Below are positions 37,917-52,609 of a stretch of 64,000 bases of DNA, piece after piece; position 1 is the first letter of the stretch; each line of letters opens with the position of its first letter. The notes beneath the pieces were generated by a model that worked only from the letters and a program-made list of their open reading frames with translations, was not told the origin of the DNA and searched no databases. Source of the DNA: Allodiplogaster sudhausi. Lineage: Eukaryota > Nematoda > Chromadorea > Rhabditida > Diplogasteridae. Position numbers and translations under genes: made by a program. The stretch covers positions 3,197,001 through 3,261,000 of the forward strand of contig CALZFC010000015.1 in NCBI GenBank assembly GCA_945643635.1, written 5' to 3'.

Positions 37917-38517
37917 ATTCAGCCGCGGAAACATTCCCGATGAACTTGTGAATAATCAATTCTATGGTAATGTATCATATCTTTGGTCGGTGAAAAAGCG
38001 GAGAATTTCTGTTCATTTCTTCATTAATTGTAGTCATGCTGAAGAAACTCGATCTCTGTTGCAAAGTTTCATCTTGTAAATCGAGTCTTTAATGTATTCC
38101 GTTGTCACGCGTACAGGTACAGTCTTCCGTTTCTTTGCCTCTTCAACACGGTCATTAGGCTTCTTCGGGGAAGATTAGAAAGGAGACGTACTAAGCATGT
38201 TCTGATCTTGTTTAATGTATCATTTTTTACTCTCACTAGTCACATTGTCAACTTTAAATTCTTAGTGATAAAGAGATTATTCAGTACTCTTTCATCATGA
38301 GGCTGCAGCTGTTATTGATGGTCAGCGCGTAATAACGACATATTTGATTTGTTTATTTGATTGTCTCGCTGTAATTTTAACACACTATCAGCTCAAAAAT
38401 TTAGTAACCGTAATGAGTGTATTAATGGGTTGTGAGGGTTAATGAGTAGACATACGTTATGTCCATGTCTTTAGATGTGCCTAGAGAGAATGGAGAAATG
38501 AGGGAGCAGCGGAGGCG
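37917..38517. other. Spacer between kinase 1 and kinase 2
   Basis: 600 bp of AT-rich sequence without exons. It is long enough for its own promoter, so tandem duplication rather than a tight operon is the simpler reading. Confidence 0.5.
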
Positions 38518-40176
38518 ATGAACTCGTCTGCCGTACAATTTGTACATTCGATGGCCACTGAAGACGAGTACCGACTTCCACTTCCTGGCTTCCATCAAGT
38601 TCCTACTTCCTTCTTTACTCTTTCTTCTTACTGTCATTCCCTGATTGATATTGAGGTGGAACTGAGCAAGACGCGGTGGGTCATCCCGAATTGCTACGTG
38701 AATCTGAAGGCACTCGGAGAGGGTGCATACGGGGTTGTTTGGTGAGGGTTCACTTGGAGAACTCAGGAAAGATATACATTCTGTATAGCACTGCCGAGTT
38801 CGCTTCGACTGGCGAGCGAGTGGCGATCAAGAAGTTCTCTCGGCCATTTCAGAGCGTCGTCCATGCCATGAGGACACATCGGTTAGCTAGTTGATATTCA
38901 AGTGAGAGAAAGAGTCAATGAGAGGAGAGTGAGAGAAGGAGGGAAAGCTCCATCAAGACCAACTATTGTGTCTGCAGAGAGTTGAAGCTGCTGAGATGTC
39001 TCTCCCACGAGAATGTTCTCGAGATGATCGATGTCTTCACTCCAGATTCCTGCTCCGTCTCCCTCCGTGACATGTCAGTGTTCTCTCCCTGCTCTACCCT
39101 CGCCTACAGTATCCGTCTTCTCTTGTTCTCTCCCTGCTCTTCCCTCGCCTACAGTATCCGTCTTCTCTTGTTCTCTCCCTGCTCTTCCCCTCGCGTACAG
39201 TATCCGTCTTCTCTTGTTCTCTCCCTGCTCTTCCCTCGCGTACAGTATCCGTCTTCTCTTGTTCTCTCCCTGCTCTTCCCTCGCGTACAGTATCCGTCTT
39301 CTCTTGTTCTCTCCCTGCTCTTCCCTCGCCTACAGTATCCGTCTTCTCTTGTTCTCTCCCTGTTCTACCCTCGCCTGCAGTATCCGTCTTCTCCCCCTGC
39401 TCTAATATCCCTGCAGTGCTTTCCTTCTCTCAGTTACTTTGTCTCCGTTCTGATCGGCTCGGATCTACAAAACATCCTGAAGATCCAACGCCTGGCGGAT
39501 GCTCAGATCCAGTCTCTGATCTACCAAGTCCTTCGTGGACTGAAATACATCCACTCGGCTGGCATCATTCATCGAGATCTCAAGCCATCCAACATTGCAG
39601 TCAATGAAAGATGCGAAGTCAAGGTTTGCCCGTTCTTCAGCTGTTTTCAGCTCTACTTAATTATCTATCTTTGTGTTGAGATCTTGGATTTCGGCCTGGC
39701 TCGCCACGCAGACACTGAGATGACAGGTTACGTGGCGACGAGATGGTACAGGGCTCCGGAGATCATGCTGAACTGGATGCATTACTCGCACACCGGTACA
39801 CTTCCTTATTTGCTCTTTCTTCATCTCACACAAGATGCTCCTGATTGAGTGGATGTCTGGTCAGTTGGATGCATTCTGGCCGAGTTGATCACTGGAAGAG
39901 CTCTCTTCCCCGGAGATGACCGTTAGTTCTTTTGTTATATTTTATTATAATTTTTTTTTTAAATTTCGAATTCAACGGATATATGAAGCTCATTAACTTG
40001 TGTAAGAAGTCGTGAGCTTGAAGAATGAATTTTATTTGCTCGTGCAGACATCGACCAGCTCACACGCATCATGCGAGTTGTCGGTACTCCCAATGGAGAG
40101 TTTGTCACCAAGATTCAGTCTGAGGAAGCGCGCAATTATATCAGGTTGCTCACATTTATCTCTCCATCTCCAACCC

Positions 40177-40215
<39 letters not shown>

Positions 40216-40744
40216 GTTCTCTCTCTCTCTTCTGTCTGTCTACCCTACTCTATTTGTGTGCCCCCCCCCCATCCTCACTCTCTGCACAGGGGTCACACCC
40301 CATATAAAAATTTGCAAGATTTTAAGTTCACCAAATATGAGATACTACACCGCCGCAACAAGTCATGAGTTTTCCGCCCAGGACCACCTCTTTGTGACAT
40401 AGAAGAAAATTACCGTTTTTAGGACCCGTGTGATACACGAGCCATACTAACTTGGCTACGTGGTGTGCTTTGAAAGTGTAGTTTTCGAACGGTTGTAAAT
40501 TGTTAAATGTGGACTTGAAAATACCGTTAGTGGTATTCATCCGTTCACCTGATTCACACTTATGTATGGCAACTTTTGGACAGGTGTGACCCCTGTGTCT
40601 CTGTTGATGCATAGTTCCAAACACAGAAACGTTGGCATGCTTGCTCGGCAAGACTTTTCCCGGCTCTTTCCTCGCGCATCTCCAGCCGCAGTCGATCTTC
40701 TCGAGCGAATGCTCGTGCTCGATCCAGACAACAGGTCATTCCTT

Positions 40745-40783
<39 letters not shown>

Positions 40784-41150
40784 TTTCTCTCTCTCTGCTT
40801 TCTCTCTCTCTCTCTCTCTCTATTTTCCCTTACCTTTCAGAATTTCTGTGTCTGATGCCCTCCGCCACGAGCACCTCTCTGAGTACGCTGATGAGATGGA
40901 CGAGCCGGTTGCATCAGAAGTAGTTGCAACGGACGAAGAGGAGAGCTCTGCCAGATCCATCGACGACTGGCGAAGTCTCTGCTCTCTTTCACGTTTATTT
41001 TCTAACTTCCTTGCCTGTGCTCGATAGCATTTCTTACAGAGTTGTGCTTCAGGAATCATCTGGAATGAAATTGACCTCTTCAAGAGAAGTGGCAAGCAGA
41101 TCAGTTATGAGAACTCACAGAAACGTCGACTGTCAGCAGAGAACTACTAG
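38518..41150 (+). CDS. p38-type MAP kinase 2 (TGY)
   Basis: The ATG is at 38518 or 38551 ([16 protein letters not shown]). A 57-bp intron ending ATATTGAG joins it to [17 protein letters not shown] (from 38656). Landmarks: [103 protein letters not shown], then [20 protein letters not shown], a docking tail [12 protein letters not shown] and the end [10 protein letters not shown] before TAG at 41148-41150. The dual-phosphorylation TGY is intact, so it is a regular p38 (PMK-1/2 type). Its introns hold a 45-bp minisatellite and a TIR element. Confidence 0.92.
39080..39405. repeat. 45-bp minisatellite in a kinase 2 intron
   Basis: Six tandem units beginning TATCCGTCTTCTCTTG start at 39110 and end before 39381; one unit has an extra C. 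Each unit consists of a pyrimidine-rich tract followed by CCTACAG or CGTACAG. The true acceptor is CTCTCAG at 39433, in front of [11 protein letters not shown]. Confidence 0.95.
40176..40255. repeat. (CT)n microsatellite, kinase 2 intron
   Basis: CT tract interrupted by TTCTCTCGTT, next to the TIR element. A second CT tract lies at 40747-40832 in the next intron. Confidence 0.92.
40285..40597. mobile_element. Small non-autonomous DNA transposon-like element with 15-bp TIRs
   Basis: The left end CACAGGGGTCACACC (40285-40299) is the exact reverse complement of the right end (40583-40597). The same hexamer TCTCTG flanks both sides (40279-40284 and 40598-40603), although the surroundings are CT-rich, so the target duplication is uncertain. 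At 313 bp and without an ORF it looks like a MITE. It lies in a kinase 2 intron, its right end 29 bp from the exon starting at 40627. Confidence 0.75.
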
Positions 41151-41568
41151 AAACCATTGCATAGTAAACCACACCCCGCTATCCTCTGTTTACTTGACAC
41201 TGTTTTCTGCACACTTCCTCGCACCTTTGAGTAGTGAGTTGTCTACCTCTCCATCTCATTCTTTTATCTCATCGCTCTTTCGTTTAACAACTTTTCCATC
41301 TGTGATTTCACTTTTTGCGATCACATTTTCTCTCTCTTTGTAAATGTAGACGAGTGTTACCCTCGAAGATCTCAAAAGAGCCAGATTCTGTGAAGGCCAA
41401 GCAATATTTCTGCCAAGCGATCTCATCCTTTTCCTGATCTCATGTGCATAAAGATCCCAATCAGACCTGCTGTTTCTGCATTTTCCTGAACAAGTGTCAT
41501 GAATCTCGCTTCATACTATATCTTTTATCTCTTTCGACAGAAATGAAAGCCCACTTGTTAGAGCAGAG

Positions 41569-43717
<2,149 letters not shown>

Positions 43718-44033
43718 GATTAGTACTAACAATTTCACATACTTTCTTATTTTTATTCCACTTTGAATAAAAAAACTGCCTCCATAACGCATCCCAACCA
43801 TTTGCACGAAAACAATACTTCTGTAATACTACTTAAAACGAAACAGTTGAGAAACTCGCGAGTTACTCCGTTGGCCGAACAATAAATAAAAAAGTTTCAG
43901 ATCAACCAGTAATATTCAATCAATATGAGACGGAGAAGATTAAACATATTTCACAGAAAGATAGGAAGCTGCGCGTTTACAAACAAAAGAGATCACCGCC
44001 ACGGGGGGATCACGGGGAACTGGTAGACTACTT
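43718..44033. other. Convergent 3' region between kinase 3 and UBA1
   Basis: 316 bp between stop codons, with AATAAAA near 43768 (plus) and AATAAATAAA near 43881. No exon seen. Confidence 0.5.
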
Positions 44034-44516
44034 TTAGACAACGAAGTTGTACTTGACGTACGGGATCTCGACGTCCTCTCCAGACTCCGGGTCGGAAGCC
44101 ATGATCTCCAGAGTAACGGCGCGGGCATGGCCGGGAGTTGCAGTGCGTGAGACTTGTTCCACAACCACCTTCACCCTGCAATCGAACACTTCGTTTCCCA
44201 CTATCCCAAGAACAAACACTGAACACTTGCCATTTGGGAATTGTATTAAAGATTAACAAAATAACAAGAAAGAGGAAAAGATCCACATCATACTCGGTAT
44301 TCTCACGCGTCGCTCTCTTCTGAGCATCCATGAAGAAAGAGTAGATGAGAGAGACGCCGGCAGAGATCATCGTCACTTCCACTCCGCACTCCCGCTCCAC
44401 CCACTCCTTCAGGTCCTTCAGAGTCTTTGGGCCTTCCAGATCCAGGCGATCCCAGAGGGTGAATGCCGTGTTGTTGTACTGCGAAGAAAGGAATGAGTGC
44501 TGAGGACAAAGGGAAG

Positions 44517-44588
<72 letters not shown>

Positions 44589-47500
44589 CGGAATAGAGAA
44601 AGAGACAGAAATAAGAGAGAAACGCCGATGGAATACCTTCTTCTTCGCGGCAGCGATGGGTTCAGAGAAGCCAAAGAATGGAAGGGCGAGATTGATGAAG
44701 CCGTTCTTGAATTTGTCGATTGGCACGTTGAACTTTTCTCCGTCAGCAAGGACTGTTTTGTAGAGTTCCACGCAAACCAAACCTGCATTGAATTCACTCA
44801 TTTGTATGATGGAATGATTGTTCCATGCAAGAAATAAATGGATATCCAAGGTGAGGAAGACCAACCTGCAACGGCTGCGGTGGTAGTTGCAATGGCGGGG
44901 ATGATGCGGCCAGCTATCTGCTTCGTCTGCAAGCAGCACCGTCAAGAATATCATCATAACGATTTCGTTTTAACGAGTACTGCAGAAAGCAATCATCAAA
45001 AGATTCTCTCTTTTCCTTCTTCACTCACCTTCATGCGATCAGCCGGAGGGATACTGTAGTTGTCGGCGCGCAGATTGGAAGCGGCGGTGATGAATTCCAT
45101 GTGATGATTGGAGTCGTTGTCCTTTTCGAAGTCGATGGGAGTGAGATGGCGAGTGGAAGAGGAGAGTCTGGCCAGGCGGACCTTCAACTCATTCACCCTC
45201 TCCTCTCCGTCGTCTTCGTGGTCTTCATTCGACTGCTGCAAAAAGGAAACAACGATTACATCCCCAAACAGAAAGGCTCTCCTCTCTCGACTTGCCTGCT
45301 GTGCTTCTGCATCAGTGACTGCAATTCTGACTCCGGCCCTGGGTCGGAATGGCTCGACGGAGACGACCCGAGCCATCTCTGCCACTGCGTCCCTGTCCAA
45401 CTCCGCCGCCACTCCGTACTGCTGTGCCTTCAGAATTGCCGCCGCCCACACAAAGTTGAAGTGCTCCGGCTGAAACACTGGGGTTTGGAATGCGGAGGAG
45501 ACAGTTAATAATTAGGACGCAGAAAGAAATGACAAAACCTGGCTGGGATCAAAGTTGAGCACATGCGGACATCTCTTCGTTCCCGACCAGAACTTCACTC
45601 CCAGATCCGTGACCTGGATGAGTCAAGAGAATAATGAGTGAACACAGGAAGAGCTGCTACCTGGTCAGGAGGGAAGGTGTGGAGCATCTGGGCGATGGTG
45701 TTGTGGTAGTGCTCCTGGAAGAGGTGACGAGCCCACTTGACACAGTCAGCGAAAGTCTCGGGCTTGTCGTCCACCAGCGCGGCCTTCACCTTCGCCAGCA
45801 TTTGCGTCTGAAGTGAGGTAGAATGCATTGGATTGGAAAGAAGGAAAGAAAGGAGAGAAGGAAAGGATGAAGAGAAGAAAAGAAAAAAGAGAAGGAAACA
45901 GAGAAAGAAGAGGACGAACAGCCTGGCCAGTGTTCATCTGGTCGATTCTCTCGAAGAAAGCGCGTTGATTGCTGAGGAAGAGATTGGCAGTCTCGGCAGG
46001 CTCAGTGAAGAGTCCCTCGAAGAGATCGCGTGCCCATTGGATCGTGTGTTGAATCTCGTTCGGGAAGTTCTTCAGAGTGCAGATGGGAATGTCCTTCTCG
46101 GGCGGGTCAACCGACGAACTAAATCAATGACAACTCAGCCAGAGGACACAGCAAAGGCAAGGAAGAACTGCATACGCATAGGATTCGGTGAGATGAGGGT
46201 AGACGACTTGGGTGTTTCCCTTGGTGCCCATGGTGCCCGACTCCAGGAGAGGAAGGCGATAGTAGATGCAACGACGATCCATGTAGCGGCCTGACCAATG
46301 TTTCAATAGGTCGCACTTTTTGACAGACTCTCCAAAAAAAAAGCAAAAGATACCACGGACCCTCCCAATTTACGAAATATCGACAAAAAAGTGTGGATCC
46401 AACCGAAACTCTTGAAGCTAGAGACAATGATAACAACGCAGGATGAGAATGAAACACAAACTTACGAGCATCGACATTGTCGAGGGCATTGGCAACTCCG
46501 TCGAGGTTGTGGAAGAACTCGTCATCAAAGATGTTCTCAGTGTCCTGGCCAACGCGCTCAGCCAGGGCCTCGATGTTGACGGAGGAGTTGAAGGCCTTCA
46601 CTGCACGAGCTGCCACTTCCGACTTCTTGCTCTGAAAAGGAGAAGAATTCCAGATAAACAATGTAGAATAGTCGGAAGCGTCTTTTATTACTGACTCCAG
46701 TTAAAAACACTAATAATTTAATGAGCAATTCCCTGAGAGCCAATCGCTCATAAATACAATAAGTATATGCGATTTTGCTATGAAGTACGCGAGGTGCAAA
46801 TAACGAATAACTCACGCCAACATCACTGCGACGGAAGAGGAACTGGCGGTTGAGATTGGAGATCTCGATCTGGTCCATATCAGTGATTTTCTGCTTTCCT
46901 CCCTCTCCACAGCCCACTCCCATGAGTGCCATGTTCTTCAGCAGCTCGCAGCCAATCGCGCCCGATCCAACAATGAACCACCTTCAACGGCAATTTACTC
47001 AATTCAGACTCATCAAATGAATAATGGGAAGTGAGGAGTTTCCTTGCCTTTGGCGGAGAAGTTGTTCCTGATACTTCCAGCCAAACACCGCGGCCTGACC
47101 ATCGTAGCGCGACTGGCGAGGAGAGCAGTCAGCCTCAGTGAGCTTGTCCGAGTCGAAGACAGAGTAGCCGCCGGGAAGGGCATCCACCGCATCCAGGTAC
47201 ACCCACTGCTTCAGGGGAGTCATGTGGTGAGTCAGTCCCTTCATCGCCTCCTGAGCTGCGATTCCACCCACAACCGATGCCACGGTCACGAGGTTACCAG
47301 ATGCCTGCAAGGGTAGAGGCTCATCCAGCTCACGTCTCAACAAAGAGAACGAACTCCGTAGCTGAACAGCTTGAGTGTCTTCTCATCGATGTCACTTCCA
47401 CTTGAAAGTTGTTCCTTGAGCAGCTGAAGATCCTCATCATTGCGGGGGCGGCAGGTGCGGCCGTGCTTCTCTTCGAAGGAGTACAGGGCAGTCCAGAGAG

Positions 47501-49481
47501 AATGCAGCTGAACACATCCAATTCTTACAAGTAGAATACGCCTTTATCCGCAAGCAGAAGAGAACGTAGAAGATACCTTTTCTGGGTAGTCGAACTTGGC
47601 AAAGTCCCAAATGCAGAATTCCGGCTTGGCAAGAGAGGCCTCCAGAGACTCGTGGCTCACGTTTGAAGGCACCTTACAAAAGAGAAGTGATATCGTGCAA
47701 GAATAAAAGAAGAGATCGAAGAACAAACCTTGACTTGCTTGCAGCGACCCCCTTCAGTGTACGGAGAGAAGTCTTTCGCGGCATCGCCGATGTTGAAGAT
47801 GTGAGGCTCTGGAAGAGGTAACCACTGCCTCTTCTCTTCAGTCATGACAAAGCAAACGAACTCTTGACAGTGATTCGGAGAGGGCGGATTCCATTCAACT
47901 CCGTCATTCCCTTGACTTCGGTGAAGGTGACGTAGTCACCGTCTTCCAGCCCGTGCATCGAATTCTCCAGCGTCATCACATCTCCGGTTTCTCCGTAAAC
48001 GTGTTCGACATGGAACTGAAAGAAAGAACATCTCCACAGTCTCACCCTCCTCCCAGTACTGACCTCTTTACACTGTTCTCCATTGGTGTCATCTACTCGG
48101 AACTCCTTGCCGAAGTCGACGAAGACAAAGGAGAAAAGTCCGCGTGCGTCAGCGATGAGGAGACGACGGCCGGCATTGCGAGTCCAGGAAGAGACGCGCA
48201 GCTGCTCGGAGCGGAGAGAAGCGGTCAGCACGACCAGCTGAGAACAGGGGAGAGAGGGATAATGACATTTGCAAATACAACCTTTCAAAAGAAAGAACAA
48301 ACATCAAAGCCCGCGACAAGCTCCTCGGTGAGTGGCTCTGTGTTGAGAGAACAGTTGACACTGTCGTTCAGCTCAGCCAACCTCAAACCATTTGTTTTTC
48401 TTTCATTTAACATACGTTAAAATACGGTTCACAAGGAAGTGAATAGACAAGATACAAACTTCTCAAAGCAAGAAGAAGCCCGGTTGCTACCGATGTGCTC
48501 ATTGCCGAGGTAGTACTGAGAAGAGAGATCCGACCAGGTGGTCGCCTTGGTGTCTTGGATGCAAACCTGAAGATCAAGGGTGGATGGGAGGGAGTGGCAG
48601 AGGGAGCAGCCAAACCTTGCGGACCCCGCCAAGGATGAGATTCTTGGCGATTTCCACGCCGACGCCTCCCATGCCGGAGATGAGCACGGAAGTGTTGCGG
48701 AGATGCATCATCGCAGACTCGCCAAGGGCGTAGCTGCAAGGGAGAAGAAACACTCTTCACTCCACTCTCAGAGACAACCAACATCTGTCTGGAGTAGAGA
48801 TTCTTATCGAGAGTGCTCTCGCTGCCGTTGGCTGAGTCCATGGCCTTTCCGTTCTGAGGCGGCTCCCCCTCCTGAGTCTCCATCGCCTCGCTCTCCGTGA
48901 TTGCAAAGGAGGCCTCCTCAAATCGACAACGGATTTAAAAGAAGAGAGTTAGTCACAAGGGAATAAAACACAAGATAGAACACCCATACTTCCCAAATGT
49001 TTCGAATTCAACTGAATCTCAAATATATCCTTAAAAAAGAATAAAGAAAATCAAAAGGGGAATGACCATTTATGCAAACCCACGAAATAAGTGTAAACAA
49101 AATTTTGCAAATTTATTTGTCCCACTGAACTACATTCCAACGCATTTTGCTACAGAATAACAAGAAAGCTGCAAGAACAACCTCATATTTGAAAGCGCCA
49201 GCAAGGGATTCAGTTGGCCTTGAAATGAATAAACAACTAGTGGAACGCAGTAAGAAAGCATCGAAAAGGACGGGAGTGAAGCTTGGTCGTGATGGGAAGG
49301 GGAAGGGAAACACTGTGCGGCCGAAAAGGACAGACAGTGAGAAAGACAGAAAGGAAAAAAAAGCAGAGATGCAATGGAGCTGAGGCAGCAATGAGCGAAT
49401 GGTCTCGCAAAGGATGAGAGGGAGAGGGCCGCGATGATGACTAAGCGAACAGTGGAGAGGGAGAGACAGAGATGGAGAGGA

Positions 49482-49527
<46 letters not shown>

Positions 49528-49566
49528 CGAGCAGTGGAGAAGGAGAGACAGAGATGGAGAGGAAGC

Positions 49567-49603
<37 letters not shown>

Positions 49604-51572
49604 CAGTGGAGAAGGAGAGACAGAGATGAAGAGGAAGCGAGAAAGAGAGAGAGAGAGCAGTGGAGAAGGAGAGACAGAGATGGAGAGGAAGTAAGAGAGC
49701 AGTGGAGAGGGAGAGACCGAGATGGAAAGGAAGCAAAAGTGAGCTGTGGAGACTGAGAGAGGGTGAGGAAGTGAGTGTTAGCGAGTGAGACAGACACGAA
49801 GAGTGACTACACGAGTGGAAGTGAAAGTGTACCATGCGGGGGAGAGCGCAGACGAGCAGAGAAAGGCTGCCTCGTAGTGCCCGCGCTCCGCAGGGATGAC
49901 GACACGTAACTGCCACATTTTTCGACAGAAAACAAAACATAAAAGAAAAATATGTCTTTTTTCATACTATTATTAAGACAAGAAAGCAAAACCGTGTTCA
50001 GACATGTGTTTCCACCAAGGGTCACCACATTATCACATCGAAATTTGATTCCATCGAATAATAGAACACTTCACTCAAAGGCGACGCATTGTCGAAGAGT
50101 GCCAGGTATTTGCGACTTGCCAACCTTGAAGGTGACCAGGATGAAGAGACGATACATTCCAGCCTCCGTTCAGATAAACATCCGCATCCCACGTTTTCAT
50201 TGTGAAACATGGTAGAATTAACAGCTGTGGTAGCTGAGTTCTTTATCTACATTTCACTTCGTTGTCACCTCTTCTTGTAGCCATGACAACTCCCCGCCAC
50301 AAAAAACCACGAAGTTAAAGGGAGGGAAAACTAATGAAAAAATTAATAAAAATAAGAATATCTCTATGAATAGGGATCAGCCTAAAATGTCCATTCTGAA
50401 AACTCCAAATGTCTACGACGTCTTTCACCCAATGCCAGATGTCGAAAAGGATGAGAAGGGGACCATCAGCATTTCCTTCGAAGCTAAGAGGCTGCTATAC
50501 TAAAGAGCGAATGGAGGAATAAAGGACAGGTAGTAAAAACTACTATCGAATGAAATTTAGTGGCAGATATAAAAGTAAGACGCATATAACACTGCCATAT
50601 AGATGGTGGGAAGGATGACCCGCCTGGCCCAGACACCCCGGACGACGCAGTGGCCCGCAGGGCAAACCTGCCTCTCTCGCTACAGGCGGCCCTTGCTTCT
50701 GGACCACTGAATCCCAAAGTCTTCCGCCCATACCAACCAGCTAAGGTTGTGTTCTTGAACTGCGGCGATAGACAAATGTTTGAGTTTTCCAGGATGTCAT
50801 GGCATCAACTAATTCCAACGCAACCGATCCCAACACAACGGATCTCCCCACCGCAGAGGTAGTCTATGCAATTATAACCAAAAACCAAAATCAGATCTTT
50901 GAGGATATTGCAAATGAGAAAGAACAGCTGCGGACCGCCATCGACGAATGCGCGGGCTAGTCCAAGCATGTCGCCAACACAACAAAACAAAGGATCCATC
51001 AGCAAGAAACTAACAGTCCAATAAATAATGATGAGAAAATCGGCCAGCAGTACTAATGATACAACTGATAATTTTTCTTCGAGATATTTTCATTGGCTAC
51101 ATATATTTAAAGGTTTTTGAAGGCTTTAAGGAATAGACATAAAATTACAGTTTTTGTGACTTTTGAGGTCTGAATGGTTTCAATTATTAAACTAAATTAC
51201 GTATCCATTGGAAGAAAATATTAGTAGGATACAAGAAAGGAGAACACATGTGATATTGGTGTTTCTCGCCAAAACTATCCCTATGGGCTTCCGAGAACGT
51301 AAAGAACTAATTATATTTCACGAACTGTCGCATGCTTTCAACGAATCGAGCGCTAAGACATAATCAAACAGGAATAAAAAGAATGAGCAGATGCAACCTT
51401 CTGATGGCCGGAGCAGTGAATGATGCGAGCCTTCTTGTTGGGAGGAGCCTGCGATTCCGTGTTGTTCTGCTCCTGGAGAAGAGACGTCATCCAGTAGCTA
51501 CGCCCTGAATCAGTGAATTCAATGACCCGAGGAGGAGCGGAAACTCACCAGACTCGGCGATTGCGAAGCCAT
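44034..51572 (-). CDS. uba1: Ubiquitin-activating enzyme E1
   Basis: Exons from the ATG at 48883 ([12 protein letters not shown]) to TAA at 44034-44036 cover the whole E1. They hold the inactive adenylation half ([11 protein letters not shown]), the first catalytic half-domain, the active adenylation site ([20 protein letters not shown], then NLNRQFLFR and [13 protein letters not shown]), [12 protein letters not shown], the catalytic cysteine exon [19 protein letters not shown], the second half-domain ([20 protein letters not shown]) and the ubiquitin-fold end ([14 protein letters not shown]). Two further exons (51549-51572, MASQSPSL; 51398-51472, with APPNKKARI) join in phase 0 to 48916 across a 2.5-kb intron whose acceptor is TTTGAG. 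They add an N-terminus with a basic nuclear-localisation-like patch, as in the long nuclear isoform of human UBA1. The enzyme charges E2s with ubiquitin using ATP. Confidence 0.93.
44520..44586. repeat. (GA)n microsatellite, UBA1 intron
   Basis: Uninterrupted GA tract of about 64 bp in an intron of the ubiquitin-fold region. Confidence 0.95.
49450..49740. repeat. GA-rich array with a 50-60 bp higher-order unit
   Basis: GA tracts alternate with GCAGTGGAGAAGGAGAGACA and GATGGAGAGGAAGCGA blocks, at least five times. It lies in the long first intron of UBA1. Confidence 0.92.
50234..51056 (+). CDS. Unrecognised coding-like sequence nested antisense in the first UBA1 intron
   Basis: Three open segments lie on the plus strand. 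The first (50234-50503) includes [20 protein letters not shown] and [14 protein letters not shown], then a stop. The second starts about 50602 with [20 protein letters not shown] and ends VFRPYQPAK at 50745, followed by a 47-bp GT-AG intron. The third (from 50793) reads [20 protein letters not shown], then a helical [20 protein letters not shown], to TAG at 50958-50960; the frame stays open for another 31 codons. The composition is protein-like and the intron length fits local genes. No family is recognised; it may be a host gene fragment, a retroelement gag-like ORF or a decayed gene. Confidence 0.4.
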
Positions 51573-52609
51573 CAAAAAAAAATTCAGCATCTAGAAGATG
51601 AGAAATTCAAATGGCACTCTGGAGCGAAGAATTTTCGCTCCGGTAAATGGCACAACTGTCCCTTCAATCAGTGACTTCGTACTCGAAAAATAAGAATCTT
51701 CTCCCGCTTGCAACCTTGATCGCAAATCATAAAATAGGTTTTGTCTTGCGATAAATAACGCGTTATTATACGAAAACCACGTGCTGAAAAGCGGTTTTAT
51801 TATCGAAATTCTACAAAAAAAGACTCGGATAATTTTCCAGTATTCATAAACAAAGTGGGAATATGTTAATAGGAACTTAGAAGAGAAGTGGGTCTGTGAA
51901 TAATCTGTTACACAACAACGAGTAATTCAGTAATCACGGTCCTAAAAAAGCGATCCTCTAAGCATGTCACTCTTTCGATACTCAGTTTGATGAAGCGCGT
52001 TCAAATATATTTGAATTTTTCTTATTTGTTAAAAGCGCGGGACGACGTAACTGGCCGAGTGCCAATTTTTTTTGGCTAATGTACGGTAGGATTGGGCTTT
52101 TTGTTTAAGGCGAATAGCTTGGAACGTGACCGCAATGCGAGCAAGCACGCGTTGCGGTCGCACTTTTTTCTGCCCCGCGCAGCAATTTTGAATTGTAATC
52201 ACGCACGGAAACGCGTTGCGTTCCCTAAGGTCGCGTCGCGGCCTAATCATTTTAGCACTGACGATGAGGATCGCTTTTTGCACTGCGTAAATGACCGTGG
52301 TGATTCTAGCTAGCGTAGATCGGGAAAAGAGGAGAGAGGAACAATGGGATGTGTAAGAGGTGGAAGTGGTCTGCTTCTCTTAGAGGCTACTTCTTCCTCA
52401 CGAATGAGTTGCGAGCAAAAGTAGATCCAGACGTGCTCATCTGTGAACGTAGACAGGACCATCAAACACTCTTTCTCTCCCTCCCTCTCTCTCTCTCCTT
52501 CTCTCTCTCTCTCCTTCTCTCTCCCTCTCTTTTCTCCATCAAAAACACACACTCTGTCATTCTCAGGCACTCTCCTTCTCTCGCCCCCTCTCTATCTCTC
52601 TCTCCAACA
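51573..52609. other. Spacer between TSEN2 and the UBA1 long-isoform start
   Basis: No exon seen. Around 52125-52160 the sequence GACCGCAA recurs inverted as TTGCGGTC, and the surrounding 52030-52250 is GC-richer than its neighbourhood, with several CGCG and CGCGTTGCG repeats. A CT tract lies at about 52470-52535. Confidence 0.4.

Noticed and set aside
39080..39850. Continuous 288-codon ORF through the kinase 2 minisatellite
   Set aside because: p38 homology requires an intron from about 39074 to 39433. The open frame comes from the 45-bp repeat length.
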